Assembly: GCA_965209045.1 (NCBI GenBank)
Contig: CBDBPW010000003.1
Span: forward strand, 1,860,001 to 1,924,000
Direction: 5' to 3'
Source of the DNA: JAJEFO01 sp965209045
Lineage (GTDB): Bacteria > Pseudomonadota > Alphaproteobacteria > Rhodobacterales > Rhodobacteraceae
Length of the DNA stretch: 64,000 nucleotides
The translations under genes and the position numbers were made by a program. The notes beneath the pieces were generated by a model. The model was not told the DNA's origin. It saw only the letters and a program-made list of their open reading frames with translations, and searched no databases. Numbering within the stretch: the first letter of the stretch is position 1; every line of letters begins with the position of its first letter. This document shows, piece by piece, positions 16,215 through 24,883 of this stretch.

Positions 16215-16259
16215 TTGACAGGCCCCTGTGCTCAAGATTAAATTTGAACCGGTTCAAAT
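16215..16259 (+). promoter_or_regulatory. Promoter with LacI-type operator before second TRAP operon
   Basis: TTGACA (16215-16220), a 17-bp spacer and TTAAAT (16238-16243) form a near-consensus sigma-70 promoter. Overlapping the -10 end and covering the expected start point is the 18-bp perfect palindrome ATTTGAACCGGTTCAAAT (16242-16259), with the central CG typical of LacI-family operators. A LacI regulator is encoded at the end of this operon (19572-20594), so repression and release by a pathway ligand is the simplest model. Confidence 0.8.
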
Positions 16260-16298
16260 AAAGCAATTCCAGCCCATCACGGAAAAAAGGAGACTCCA

Positions 16299-17342
16299 AT
16301 GAACCTAACGTACCTGTTCAAGAGGACACTTGCCGCCGCGACAGCCGCCGCGCTGGCTGCAAGTGCCGCCAACGCCGCTGAACGGCTTAAAATGCACACG
16401 GCCTGGGCCCAGAACCTGCCCATCCTGGGAACCGGCTCACATGAGTTGGCCGAAAGCCTGGGACAAATGAGCGGCGGGGACCTGGCCGTCAAGGTATTCG
16501 ATCCCGGCGCCCTGGTCGGCGGCAGCGCCTACTACGATTCCGTGTCTCAGGGTTCGATCGACATGGGCTTCGGCGTGTCCGGCTATCACGTCGGCAAGAA
16601 TCCGGCCTACGCCTTTTTCTCGTCCGTTCCCTTCGGCCCGCGGGCCGGTGAATACATGGCGTGGATGCTGCACGGTGGCGGACTGGAGATTGCTCGGGAA
16701 ATGTATGCCCGCGACAACATTCACTTCATGATCTGCGGCGTGATCCCGCCGGAGACCTCCGGCTGGTTCCGTGACGAAATCAGGTCAACCGAAGACCTGC
16801 GCGGCCTGAAGATGCGTTTCTTCGGTCTCGGCGCCAAAGTCATGGAGAAGTTCGGCGTCTCAACCCAACTCTTGGCGGGCGGCGACATCTATCCGGCACT
16901 AGAGCTTGGCACCATTGACGCAACCGAATTCTCAATGCCCGCGATCGACCGCAACCTCGGCTTCTACCAGATCGCCAAGTACAACTACTTCCCGGGCTGG
17001 CACCAGCAGACAACCCTGATCGAGCTGATCGTCAACATGGACAAGTGGCATGGCCTGTCGGACGCGCACAAGGCGATGATCGAGACCGCCTGCGCCGCTC
17101 AGGTGGCAAAGCAACTCGCCGAAGGGGAAGCGATCCAGTTCGATGCGATGCTCGAAAACGAAGCAAATGGCGTCCAGATCAAGCGCTGGCCGGATGAAAT
17201 CCTGGCAAAGTTCGAGGCTGCATGGAAGGAAGTCATCAAAGATGAGATTTCGTCCAGTGAAGACAGCCAACACATCTGGGCGTCCTACTCGGGCTTCCGC
17301 GAGAAATACGCCGTCTGGAAGTCCAACGGCTACCTTGACTAG
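16299..17342 (+). CDS. dctP: TRAP transporter periplasmic binding protein, DctP/TakP-like
   Basis: 347 residues with an Ala-rich signal peptide ending A-S-A-A-N-A-A. The family segment D-L-R-G-L-K-M-R-F-F-G carries the carboxylate-binding Arg; G-G-D-I-Y-P-A-L-E-L-G-T-I-D-A-T-E and Y-F-P-G-W-H-Q-Q resemble TakP-type members that bind 2-oxo or hydroxy acids. Located 40 bp downstream of the LacI operator and followed by a hairpin before dctQ. Likely imports the sugar acid used by the OtnK/OtnC pathway upstream; the exact ligand is inferred from neighbours only. Confidence 0.92.
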   Translation: MNLTYLFKRTLAAATAAALAASAANAAERLKMHTAWAQNLPILGTGSHELAESLGQMSGGDLAVKVFDPGALVGGSAYYDSVSQGSIDMGFGVSGYHVGKNPAYAFFSSVPFGPRAGEYMAWMLHGGGLEIAREMYARDNIHFMICGVIPPETSGWFRDEIRSTEDLRGLKMRFFGLGAKVMEKFGVSTQLLAGGDIYPALELGTIDATEFSMPAIDRNLGFYQIAKYNYFPGWHQQTTLIELIVNMDKWHGLSDAHKAMIETACAAQVAKQLAEGEAIQFDAMLENEANGVQIKRWPDEILAKFEAAWKEVIKDEISSSEDSQHIWASYSGFREKYAVWKSNGYLD

Positions 17343-17378
17343 TGTTCCTCCCGAGCGCGTCCCTTAGGGGCGCGACCA

Positions 17379-17402
17379 TCCAGGCGGCTCCGGTCGCCTG
17401 GA
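17379..17402 (+). repeat. Intercistronic hairpin between dctP and dctQ
   Basis: TCCAGGCG (17379-17386) pairs perfectly with CGCCTGGA (17395-17402) across an 8-nt loop. It lies in the 110-bp gap between the binding-protein and small-permease genes. Such hairpins can block 3' exonucleases or cause partial termination, leaving more binding-protein mRNA. No T-run follows. Confidence 0.6.
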
Positions 17403-17452
17403 ACACCGGTCGGGAATGCACTTTCGGCAAAACTCTTTCGACTGGGGAAGCA

Positions 17453-18139
17453 ATGATGCTTTGGATGCTGCGGCAAAGCGCCAGGATCGACAAGATCGCC
17501 AACATCGTGGGCAGGTTCGGCAGCCTGCTCATCCTGCCACTGATTTTTGTGATCATTTTCGATGTCCTGACTCGAAAGTTTCAAAGCATCCAGCTTGCCA
17601 TACAGGATTCATTCCTGCACGACTACATCTCCCCCACAAAGCTGCAGGAGCTGGAATGGCATCTGCACGCCATGATTTTCTTTCTGGCCTATGGAATGGC
17701 CTATCTGGCAAACGCCCATGTGCGCGTCGACGTGTTGCGAGACGGGTTCTCACGCCGCAAGCAGGCTTGGATTGAACTTCTCGGGCTCATCTTCTTCGCC
17801 GTGCCGTATCTCTGTGTTGTGCTCTGGTTCGGCTGGGACTTTGTCTGCCGCAGTTTCCTTTCCGGCGAAGGGTCCGATGCGCTCACCGGCATTCCGAATC
17901 GCTGGATTGTCAAGTCCTTCCTGTTGATCGGACTGCTCATGACATTGCTGGTCGTGCTTTCCGTCATCGCCAAGTTGATAGCCTTTCTGTTCGGCTCGCC
18001 AGACATCTGCAGGCAGGCGGACAGTTTGCTCAACGTCTTTTCGGCCGAGGTTCATGCCGAGATGTGCGAAGGCTCGGGGTCGGCAGAGAGCCCGACCGAG
18101 ATGAAACACGATCTTGACCGCAAGGGATCCTCCACATGA
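17453..18139 (+). CDS. dctQ: TRAP transporter small permease, DctQ family
   Basis: 228 residues with four hydrophobic helices: L-I-L-P-L-I-F-V-I-I-F-D-V-L-T-R-K-F, the L-E-W-H-L-H-A-M-I-F-F segment, N-A-H-V-R-V-D-V-L, and two later helices. The long DctQ form with an extended hydrophilic tail fits systems with TakP-type binding proteins. The start at 17453 has GGGGAAG just upstream; the next codon (17456) is also ATG. The longer frame from 17342 would abut the dctP stop and run through the hairpin. Overlaps dctM by 4 nt. Confidence 0.88.
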   Translation: MMLWMLRQSARIDKIANIVGRFGSLLILPLIFVIIFDVLTRKFQSIQLAIQDSFLHDYISPTKLQELEWHLHAMIFFLAYGMAYLANAHVRVDVLRDGFSRRKQAWIELLGLIFFAVPYLCVVLWFGWDFVCRSFLSGEGSDALTGIPNRWIVKSFLLIGLLMTLLVVLSVIAKLIAFLFGSPDICRQADSLLNVFSAEVHAEMCEGSGSAESPTEMKHDLDRKGSST

Positions 18140-19506
18140 TCGAGCACCTTGAAGAATTTCTCGCGGCATACATGTTCGCGGCCCTGGCCATCGCGCTGTT
18201 CTTCGGTTTGCCGGTCGCGTTCACACTTGGCGGCATTTCGCTGGGATTCGGGCTGCTGGGCTGGCTTTTCAACTACCTGTCCCCGAATGAATTCTACCTC
18301 TTCGTCGAGCGTGTCTGGCAGGGGGCAGCGCAAAACCTCGTCCTCGTGGCAATCCCTTGTTTCATCTTCATGGGGACAATGCTGGAGCGCAGCCAGGTCG
18401 CGAAAGACCTTCTGAACATACTGAAGATTCTGATGCGCCGAGTTCCGGGCGGATTGGCCCTTTCGGTAGTTGCGCTCGGCACAATCATGGCGGCAACCAC
18501 GGGCATCATCGGGGCCTCGGTTGTCATGATGACGATGATGGCCCTGCCCACGATGCTGCAGCAGCAGTATCACAAGCCGCTTGCGACCGGCACAATTTCT
18601 GCATCGGCAACCTTGGGAATCCTGATCCCTCCGTCGATAATGCTCGTGGTCATGGCCGACCTGATGGCCATTTCCGTGGGCGATCTTTTCCTGGGCGCGA
18701 TCATCCCCGGGCTGATCCTCTCCGGACTCTATTTCGTCTACCTCTTCTTCATTGGCCTGAGAAAGCCCGACTGGGCCCCGTCCCTGGCACAGGACGAAGG
18801 CCCGGACGACGCGATGGAACTGATGGTTCTGGTCCTGAAAGGCTTCGTGCCGCCCGTCATCCTAATCATGATGGTCTTGGGTTCGATCTTCGGTGGCTGG
18901 GCGACGCCAACCGAGGCGAGCGGTGTTGGTGCATTCGGGGCCATTCTCCTCGCGGCATTCAACCGCCGCCTGACCTGGGAGGCCCTGAACGACGTCTGCT
19001 ACCGGACCGCACTGACCTCGGCAATGATTTTCCTGATCTTTCTTGGCGCGACCAGCTTTTCCTACATTTTCCGGGCGCTTTGGGGCGAGGACCTGATCAT
19101 CGAGTTCATCAATCACATGGACCTCGGTTCCTGGGGCCTCCTGATCGTCCTCATGGCGGTGATCTTCCTTCTTGGGTTCTTCTTCGACTGGATCGAGATT
19201 ACCCTGATCGTGCTGCCGGTCTTCACTCCGATCATCGCAAGGCTGGACCTTGGCGGGCATGTGGCGGGCGGAGACATCCTGATCTGGTTTGCGATCCTTG
19301 CTGCGATCAATCTTCAGACCTCGTTCCTGACGCCGCCCTTTGGTTTCGCGCTGTTCTACATGAAGGGTGTCGCGCCACCGGAAATTCGCATGGCCGACAT
19401 CTATCGCGGGATCATTCCCTTCATATGCCTTCAGCTTTTGGGGTTGGCACTCGTCATTGCCTGGCCTCAACTGGCGCTTTGGGCCCCAAATGCCTTCCTT
19501 GAATGA
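18136..19506 (+). CDS. dctM: TRAP transporter large permease, DctM family
   Basis: 456 residues, polytopic. DctM landmarks: L-V-A-I-P-C-F-I-F-M-G-T-M, G-I-I-G-A-S-V-V-M-M, L-G-I-L-I-P-P-S-I-M-L and W-A-T-P-T-E-A-S-G-V-G-A. The ATG overlaps the dctQ stop (ATGA). Completes the second TRAP system; with its own promoter and LacI operator it is a separate transcription unit from the OtnK/OtnC genes, although it lies on the same strand. Confidence 0.93.
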   Translation: MIEHLEEFLAAYMFAALAIALFFGLPVAFTLGGISLGFGLLGWLFNYLSPNEFYLFVERVWQGAAQNLVLVAIPCFIFMGTMLERSQVAKDLLNILKILMRRVPGGLALSVVALGTIMAATTGIIGASVVMMTMMALPTMLQQQYHKPLATGTISASATLGILIPPSIMLVVMADLMAISVGDLFLGAIIPGLILSGLYFVYLFFIGLRKPDWAPSLAQDEGPDDAMELMVLVLKGFVPPVILIMMVLGSIFGGWATPTEASGVGAFGAILLAAFNRRLTWEALNDVCYRTALTSAMIFLIFLGATSFSYIFRALWGEDLIIEFINHMDLGSWGLLIVLMAVIFLLGFFFDWIEITLIVLPVFTPIIARLDLGGHVAGGDILIWFAILAAINLQTSFLTPPFGFALFYMKGVAPPEIRMADIYRGIIPFICLQLLGLALVIAWPQLALWAPNAFLE

Positions 19507-19571
19507 CGTGACCTTGACGGCGCGCTGTTTGGTCTGAAAGTTGGCAATCACTGCAAGGGAGCAAGAACGGA

Positions 19572-20594
19572 GTGAGGGGCCACAGAAACAATGTGACATT
19601 GAGTGACGTCGCCAGTGCGCTCAGGCTGTCCAAGGGAACCGTTTCAATGGCGCTAAAGGGAAATCCGCTGGTGGCGGAGCACACGCGCAGGGCAGTCTCG
19701 GCCAAGGCGGAGGAGTTGGGCTACGTCTACAACCGAGGTGCGGCAAGCCTTTCAACGGGTGTGACGGGCCTTGTCGGACTGGCAGTCCACAACCTGACGA
19801 ACCCGTATTTCACGCGTGTCTGCGCGGCAATCGAGGACGAGCTTGAACGCCATGGCCAGATTGCCTTGCTCTGCAACCTTGACGAGTCGCGAGAGAAGCA
19901 GACACGCTTCATCAAGGCACTGAACGAGCAAAACGCCGATGGGTTGATCATTTGCCCGGCTGCCGGAACGACGCCCGAGGAATTGCCGACGCGTCTCAGC
20001 AATGGTTCGCCCGTGGTTCTCTTCGCACGCGATATCGAGGGCGAGGACTTTGACTATGTAGGCAACGACGATGAAGCCGCCATGCGGCTTGCGACCCGCC
20101 ATATCATTGAGAAGGGGCACAGGCGCATCGCGTTCGTCGGCGCCGGCGTTCAGACGTCGGTAGCGCGCGACCGCAGAACGGGCTTTCTTGGCGAAATGGA
20201 GCGGGCAGAATTGTCAATTGATCCGGCGTTGATGATTGAAAGTTCAATTTATCCAGAGGGCGGCGAATTCGCGGTCGAAAAACTGATGGCCGTCGCTGAC
20301 CGACCTACCGCGATCATTTGCTTCACTGACTACATCGCAATGGGCGTGGTTTCGAAGCTTCATGAACTCGGGGTGATACCTGGAAGGGACATTGCCGTCA
20401 TCGGTTGTGACGGTATCTCTGAAGGAGCCCGGGCCTATGTCAGTCTCAGTACAATTAGCGTTCAAAAGCGGTTGTTGGGCGCGACCGCCGCAACGCTGCT
20501 TCACCGCCGCCTCGAAACGCCCGATGCGCCGCCTCGGCGGCTTTCGACCCCGCCGATCCCCATTTTCAGAACTTCAAGCCGCGCTGCCAGGTAG
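19572..20594 (+). CDS. LacI-family transcriptional regulator
   Basis: 340 residues. The N-terminal helix-turn-helix has V-T-L-S-D-V-A-S-A-L-R-L-S-K-G-T-V-S and the hinge-helix region has Y-N-R-G-A-A-S-L-S-T-G. The periplasmic-binding-like ligand domain has F-A-R-D, G-H-R-R-I-A-F-V-G and C-F-T-D-Y-I-A-M-G. GTG start with GGGAG about 10 nt upstream. Found 65 bp downstream of the second dctM; the 18-bp palindrome before dctP is the predicted operator. The ligand is presumably the imported acid or a pathway intermediate. Confidence 0.9.
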   Translation: MRGHRNNVTLSDVASALRLSKGTVSMALKGNPLVAEHTRRAVSAKAEELGYVYNRGAASLSTGVTGLVGLAVHNLTNPYFTRVCAAIEDELERHGQIALLCNLDESREKQTRFIKALNEQNADGLIICPAAGTTPEELPTRLSNGSPVVLFARDIEGEDFDYVGNDDEAAMRLATRHIIEKGHRRIAFVGAGVQTSVARDRRTGFLGEMERAELSIDPALMIESSIYPEGGEFAVEKLMAVADRPTAIICFTDYIAMGVVSKLHELGVIPGRDIAVIGCDGISEGARAYVSLSTISVQKRLLGATAATLLHRRLETPDAPPRRLSTPPIPIFRTSSRAAR

Positions 20595-20984
20595 CGCCAC
20601 CGCCCGAAAGTTGAACATCGCCAAGACAACCAAGCCGAAACGCAAAACCCCGCTATCGCGTCCATCATTGCCCGCCCGTTCGAAGTCAAGCTGCAGGAAG
20701 TGCTATCGGACGCCAAGCACGTCGGCCACGCACTTTCAGCTTGTGACAGCGACAGTTCGGCGTGAAGACAGCTCCGAAGCCACCGGCTCCACCTAATCTA
20801 CTTTCGCGGATGGGGCGGACACTCAATTCCGGCGATGATCGAGCACGATCATGTGCCAATCCAAACAAAGGGGAATGGCGCGCACAGCATCTCCACTGTC
20901 ATATCGCTTGGTTCCGACAGCGACGGGGTTGCCTTCCTTTGCGCACCGTGAAGACCAGGTATTGCAGACAGGCGATCACTGGCG
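20595..20984. other. Gene-free stretch between LacI gene and GntR control region
   Basis: About 390 bp in which I see no credible gene, terminator or repeat. The short open frames here lack start signals and recognisable motifs. Confidence 0.45.
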
Positions 20985-20994
20985 TATGGTATAC
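20985..20994. promoter_or_regulatory. Palindrome TGGTATACCA, candidate GntR (FCD) operator
   Basis: A perfect 10-bp dyad 42 bp before the GntR start codon. FadR/FCD-type GntR proteins commonly bind T-G-G-T/A-C-C-A half-sites. Its place upstream of a gntR-oxc-frc operon suggests autoregulation of the oxalate genes. Confidence 0.5.
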
Positions 20995-21015
20995 CACAGG
21001 CAAGGACGCATCCTT

Positions 21016-21026
21016 GGGGGGGGGGG
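21016..21026 (+). repeat. Eleven-G homopolymer in the 5' leader of the GntR gene
   Basis: An uninterrupted run of 11 G ends 10 nt before the ATG at 21037, where the Shine-Dalgarno sequence should be. It is the longest homopolymer I noticed in the window. Either part of it serves as the ribosome-binding site, with slippage able to change spacing, or the length is uncertain because of sequencing error. Confidence 0.7.
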
Positions 21027-21036
21027 ACGGACCTAA

Positions 21037-21756
21037 ATGGCCGGCAGATTACCGCTGAAGCCGATCGCGACGAACTTCACTCTGAAGGATCACATCTACG
21101 AAACGCTTCGGGATGCGATCACGCAGATGAACATCTACGTCGAAGGTGCCGACCTGCGCCTGGACGAGCGTTCTGTCGCAGAACAACTCGGCATCTCCCG
21201 CACGCCGCTTCGCGAGGCCTTGGCCCGCCTGGAAAAGGACGGCCTTGTCAGCATTGCTCCGCGGAAGGGTGTCTTTGTCGTGCGGAAGTCGCTGACCGAG
21301 ATCCTTGAAATGATCGTTGCGTGGGCAGCACTCGAGTCGATGGCAGCGCGGCTGGCGGCAACCGACGCCAGCGAAGGAGAAATCAGGCAGCTGCGCAAGC
21401 ATGCCATGCGGCACTCCGAAAGTTCGGCACGCGCCGATCTCGGCGAGTACTCGGATGCCAACATCCGGTTTCACCAGATGATCCTGAAAATGTCCGGATG
21501 CAGGCTGCTTGCCGACCTGGCCGAAGGCCTCTTTGTCCACATGCACGCGGTCCGGCGTCGCGCGCTTGGCGAGGATGACCGTGCAAGCCGGTCGGTGGTG
21601 GACCACATGTCCATCATCGAGGCGCTCGAGGCGCGTGACCCCGATCTCGCCGAGAGGCTCGTGCGCGAACACACGATGCGCCTCCATGACCATGTCGCTC
21701 GCACCTGGGCGCGTCTGGAACCCGTTGCCGAGTCCGGCAGCCAACCTGGAGCATAA
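21037..21756 (+). CDS. GntR-family regulator with FCD domain
   Basis: 239 residues. Winged helix-turn-helix near residues 15-75 (V-A-E-Q-L-G-I-S-R-T-P-L-R-E-A-L) and a C-terminal FCD helical domain with metal/ligand residues in D-A-N-I-R-F-H, H-M-S-I-I-E-A-L and R-L-V-R-E-H. Five bases separate it from the oxalyl-CoA decarboxylase gene, so it is the first gene of the oxalate operon. Its effector is probably oxalate or a related acid (inference). Confidence 0.88.
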   Translation: MAGRLPLKPIATNFTLKDHIYETLRDAITQMNIYVEGADLRLDERSVAEQLGISRTPLREALARLEKDGLVSIAPRKGVFVVRKSLTEILEMIVAWAALESMAARLAATDASEGEIRQLRKHAMRHSESSARADLGEYSDANIRFHQMILKMSGCRLLADLAEGLFVHMHAVRRRALGEDDRASRSVVDHMSIIEALEARDPDLAERLVREHTMRLHDHVARTWARLEPVAESGSQPGA

Positions 21757-21761
21757 CGGAT

Positions 21762-23483
21762 ATGGACGGATTGGACTCCAAGACTGAAGTCACGCAGGAA
21801 CTTACGGACGGCTTCCACCTGATCATCGACGCGCTGAAGCTGAACGGGATCAACAACGTCTACCATGTCCCCGGCATCCCGGTTACGGATCTCGGCCGCA
21901 TGATGCAGGCCGAGGGCATGCGCGTCATTTCGTTCCGGCATGAATCGAATGCTGGCAACGCCGCGGCGATTGCGGGGTACCTGACCCGGAAGCCGGGCAT
22001 ATGCCTTACCGTGTCGGCGCCGGGATTCCTGAACGGCCTCGTCAGTCTTGCCCATGCGACCACGAACTGCTGGCCGATGATCCTGATCTCCGGAAGTTCC
22101 GAGCGCGAAGTCGTCGATCTCCAGAAGGGCGACTACGAGGAGATGGACCAGCTCGCCGTTGCAAGGCCCCTTTGCAAGGCAGCCTATCGCGTTCTCCATG
22201 CCGAGGACGTCGGCATCGGAATCGCCCGGGCAATACGTGCTGCGGTCTCGGGCCGGCCTGGCGGCGTCTATCTCGACATCCCCGCCAGCCTGCTCGGGCA
22301 GGTCATGGAAGCGGAGGCAGGAACAAGAAGCCTGATCAAGGTCGTCGACCCGAGCCCGGCGCAGATCCCCGCGCCGGAGGCCGTCGAGCGGGCGCTTGGC
22401 GTACTCAAGGAGGCAAGGAGGCCGCTGATCATCCTTGGCAAGGGCGCGGCCTACGCGCAATGCGACGCGATCGTGCGGGAATTCGTCGAAAGGACCGGCG
22501 CGCCCTACATCGCAATGTCCATGGCCAAGGGCCTGCTGCAAGACGACCATCCGCAATATGCCGGCGCCGCCCGCAGCCTCGTCCTGAAGGAAAGCGACTG
22601 CGTCATGCTTGTCGGTGCGCGACTCAACTGGCTCTTGAGCCATGGACAGGGAAAGCAGTGGGGCGAGCGCTACACAAAGAAGTTCATCCACGTCGACATC
22701 GACCCGAAGGAAATGGACTCCAACCAGCCGATCGACGCGCCGTTGGTCGGCGACATCGAAAGCACGCTTTCCATGATGCTGGCGAAGATGGACCATTGGG
22801 CGCCTGCGCCAGCGGACTGGACCGAGGCGGTCTACGCAAAGCGTGCCGCCAATGTCGAGCGGATGGCCCCCAAGCTCGCCAACAACAGCGTGCCGATGGA
22901 CTTCCACGGCGCACTGGGCAGGCTGAAACGGGTGTTCGCCGATCATCCGGATGCGATCCTTGTCAACGAGGGCGCAAACACGCTCGACTTTGCGCGGTCG
23001 ATCATCGACATGTCCAAGCCGCGCAAGAGGCTTGACGTCGGCACTTGGGGCGTGATGGGCATCGGCATGGGCACAGCGATCGCCGCCGCGGTCGAGACCG
23101 GTCACCCGGTCGTGGCGGTCGAGGGTGATTCCGCCTTCGGGTTCAGCGGCATGGAAGTGGAGACCATCTGCCGCTACGGGCTGCCGGTCTGCGTCGTGGT
23201 GTTCAACAATTCAGGGATCTACCGGGGCACTGATGCCGATCCCACCGGCCGCGACCCGGGCACCACCGTGTTCGTGCGCGAGTCCAGATACGACCTCATG
23301 ATGCAGGCATTCGGGGGCGAGGGAATCACCGCCCGCAGTCCCGATGACCTAGAGCGCGCCGTGCGCGATGCCATTGCCAGCGGCAGGCCGACCCTCGTCA
23401 ACGCGATCATCGATCCAGGGTCCGGCACGGAATCTGGCCGCATCGGAAACCTGAACCCGCAAAGCGCAGTGAAGAGGAAGTGA
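21762..23483 (+). CDS. oxc: Oxalyl-CoA decarboxylase
   Basis: 573 residues, thiamine-diphosphate enzyme with PYR, central and PP domains. It has the ThDP-activating E61 in R-H-E-S-N-A-G-N and the family-specific Y125-E126 in K-G-D-Y-E-E, equivalent to the oxalyl-CoA site residues of the Oxalobacter enzyme. The metal/ThDP motif is E-G-D-S-A-F-G-F-S-G-M through N-N-S-G-I-Y. It converts oxalyl-CoA to formyl-CoA and CO2 in the cytoplasm. Followed by frc, which recycles CoA onto oxalate, so the pairing is diagnostic. Confidence 0.95.
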   Translation: MDGLDSKTEVTQELTDGFHLIIDALKLNGINNVYHVPGIPVTDLGRMMQAEGMRVISFRHESNAGNAAAIAGYLTRKPGICLTVSAPGFLNGLVSLAHATTNCWPMILISGSSEREVVDLQKGDYEEMDQLAVARPLCKAAYRVLHAEDVGIGIARAIRAAVSGRPGGVYLDIPASLLGQVMEAEAGTRSLIKVVDPSPAQIPAPEAVERALGVLKEARRPLIILGKGAAYAQCDAIVREFVERTGAPYIAMSMAKGLLQDDHPQYAGAARSLVLKESDCVMLVGARLNWLLSHGQGKQWGERYTKKFIHVDIDPKEMDSNQPIDAPLVGDIESTLSMMLAKMDHWAPAPADWTEAVYAKRAANVERMAPKLANNSVPMDFHGALGRLKRVFADHPDAILVNEGANTLDFARSIIDMSKPRKRLDVGTWGVMGIGMGTAIAAAVETGHPVVAVEGDSAFGFSGMEVETICRYGLPVCVVVFNNSGIYRGTDADPTGRDPGTTVFVRESRYDLMMQAFGGEGITARSPDDLERAVRDAIASGRPTLVNAIIDPGSGTESGRIGNLNPQSAVKRK

Positions 23484-23562
23484 CATCATCCCCGGGCCGC
23501 TCCAAGCCTCGCCGAACTCAGGCGATCCGGCACAGGGCCTGGGACACAAAGAGAGAGTTGAC

Positions 23563-24837
23563 ATGAAGGCACTTGAAGAAATCAAGGTCCTGGACTTCAC
23601 CCATGTCCAGTCAGGTCCGACCTGCACCCAGCTTCTTGCATGGTTCGGGGCGGACGTGATCAAGGTCGAGCGACCTGGTGTCGGCGACGCCACCCGAAAG
23701 CAGCTGGTGGACGTCCCCGGAGCCGACAGCCTGTATTTCACGATGCTCAATCACAACAAGCGCTCGATCGAACTCAATTCGAAGAACGAGACCGGCAAGG
23801 AGATCCTGACCCGCCTCATCAAGATCTGTGACGTCATGGTCGAGAACTTTGCGCCAGGGGCGCTTGACCGCATGGGCTTCTCCTGGGAGCGAATCCAGGA
23901 AATCAATCCGCGCATCATTCTCGCCTCGATCAAGGGCTTCGGCCCCGGCAAGTACGAGGACTGCAAGGTCTACGAGAATGTAGCCCAGTGCGCCGGGGGT
24001 TCGGCATCGACCACCGGCTTCCTCGACGGCCCGCCCGCCGTGACCGGCGCCCAGGTGGGCGACAGCGGCACGGGCCTGCATCTCTGCCTCGGCATCGTGA
24101 CCGCACTTTATCAGCGTGAAAGAACCGGGCGTGGCCAGAAGGTCTCGGCCGCAATGCAGGACGGCGTCCTGAACCTCACGCGGGTCAAGCTGCGCGACCA
24201 GCAGAGGCTGGCAAGGGGACCGCTCAAGGAGTACAGCCAGTATGGCGAGGGCATCCCCTTCGGCGAGGCCACGCCGCGCGCCGGGAACGATTCCGGTGGC
24301 GGCCAGCCGGGACGCATCCTGAAATGCAAGGGGTGGGAAACCGATCCCAACGCGTACACCTATTTCATCACCCAGGCTGCGGTCTGGGAACAGGTCTGCG
24401 ATGTCATCGGCGAGCCTGAATGGAAAACGAAGGAGGGCTATGCCACTCCGCCGGAAAGGCTCGACAAGCTCAACGAGATCTTTGCGCGGATCGAGCAGTG
24501 GACCATGACCAAGACGAAGTTCGAGGTGATGGAGATCTGCAATCCGCTGAACATCCCCGTGGGGCCGATCCTGTCGATGAAGGAACTGATGGAGGACGAA
24601 GGCCTTCGCGAGACAGGCACCATCGTCGACGTCGAGCATCCGGAACGGGGCACGTATGTCTCGGTCGGCTGCCCGATAAAGCTGTCCGACAGCCCGGCGG
24701 AAGTGACCCGCTCGCCGCTCCTCGGAGAGCACACGGAAGAGATCCTGACCGGGGACCTGGGCTACGCAGGCGACGACCTGGTGCGCGTGCTCGAGAGCGG
24801 CGCCGTGGGGGACGTGCACAGGGAGGCGGCCGAGTGA
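23563..24837 (+). CDS. frc: Formyl-CoA:oxalate CoA-transferase
   Basis: 424 residues, class III CoA-transferase. V-L-D-F-T-H-V-Q-S-G-P and F-G-A-D-V-I-K-V-E-R-P-G are the N-terminal signature. The catalytic aspartate D167 sits in Q-V-G-D-S-G-T-G, and the glycine loop G-G-G-Q is in N-D-S-G-G-G-Q-P-G. Moves CoA from formyl-CoA to oxalate, releasing formate. Located 79 bp after oxc with its own Shine-Dalgarno sequence; same transcript. Confidence 0.95.
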   Translation: MKALEEIKVLDFTHVQSGPTCTQLLAWFGADVIKVERPGVGDATRKQLVDVPGADSLYFTMLNHNKRSIELNSKNETGKEILTRLIKICDVMVENFAPGALDRMGFSWERIQEINPRIILASIKGFGPGKYEDCKVYENVAQCAGGSASTTGFLDGPPAVTGAQVGDSGTGLHLCLGIVTALYQRERTGRGQKVSAAMQDGVLNLTRVKLRDQQRLARGPLKEYSQYGEGIPFGEATPRAGNDSGGGQPGRILKCKGWETDPNAYTYFITQAAVWEQVCDVIGEPEWKTKEGYATPPERLDKLNEIFARIEQWTMTKTKFEVMEICNPLNIPVGPILSMKELMEDEGLRETGTIVDVEHPERGTYVSVGCPIKLSDSPAEVTRSPLLGEHTEEILTGDLGYAGDDLVRVLESGAVGDVHREAAE

Positions 24838-24883
24838 CCGCCGAAGTGGCATTCCTGCCTCCCGTCAGCGGATGGAGAGCGGC

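Noticed and set aside
22001..23035. Long plus-strand frame (344 residues) inside oxc
   Set aside because: Out-of-frame shadow of the oxalyl-CoA decarboxylase gene; Arg/Gly-rich composition typical of high-GC shadows, with no motif.
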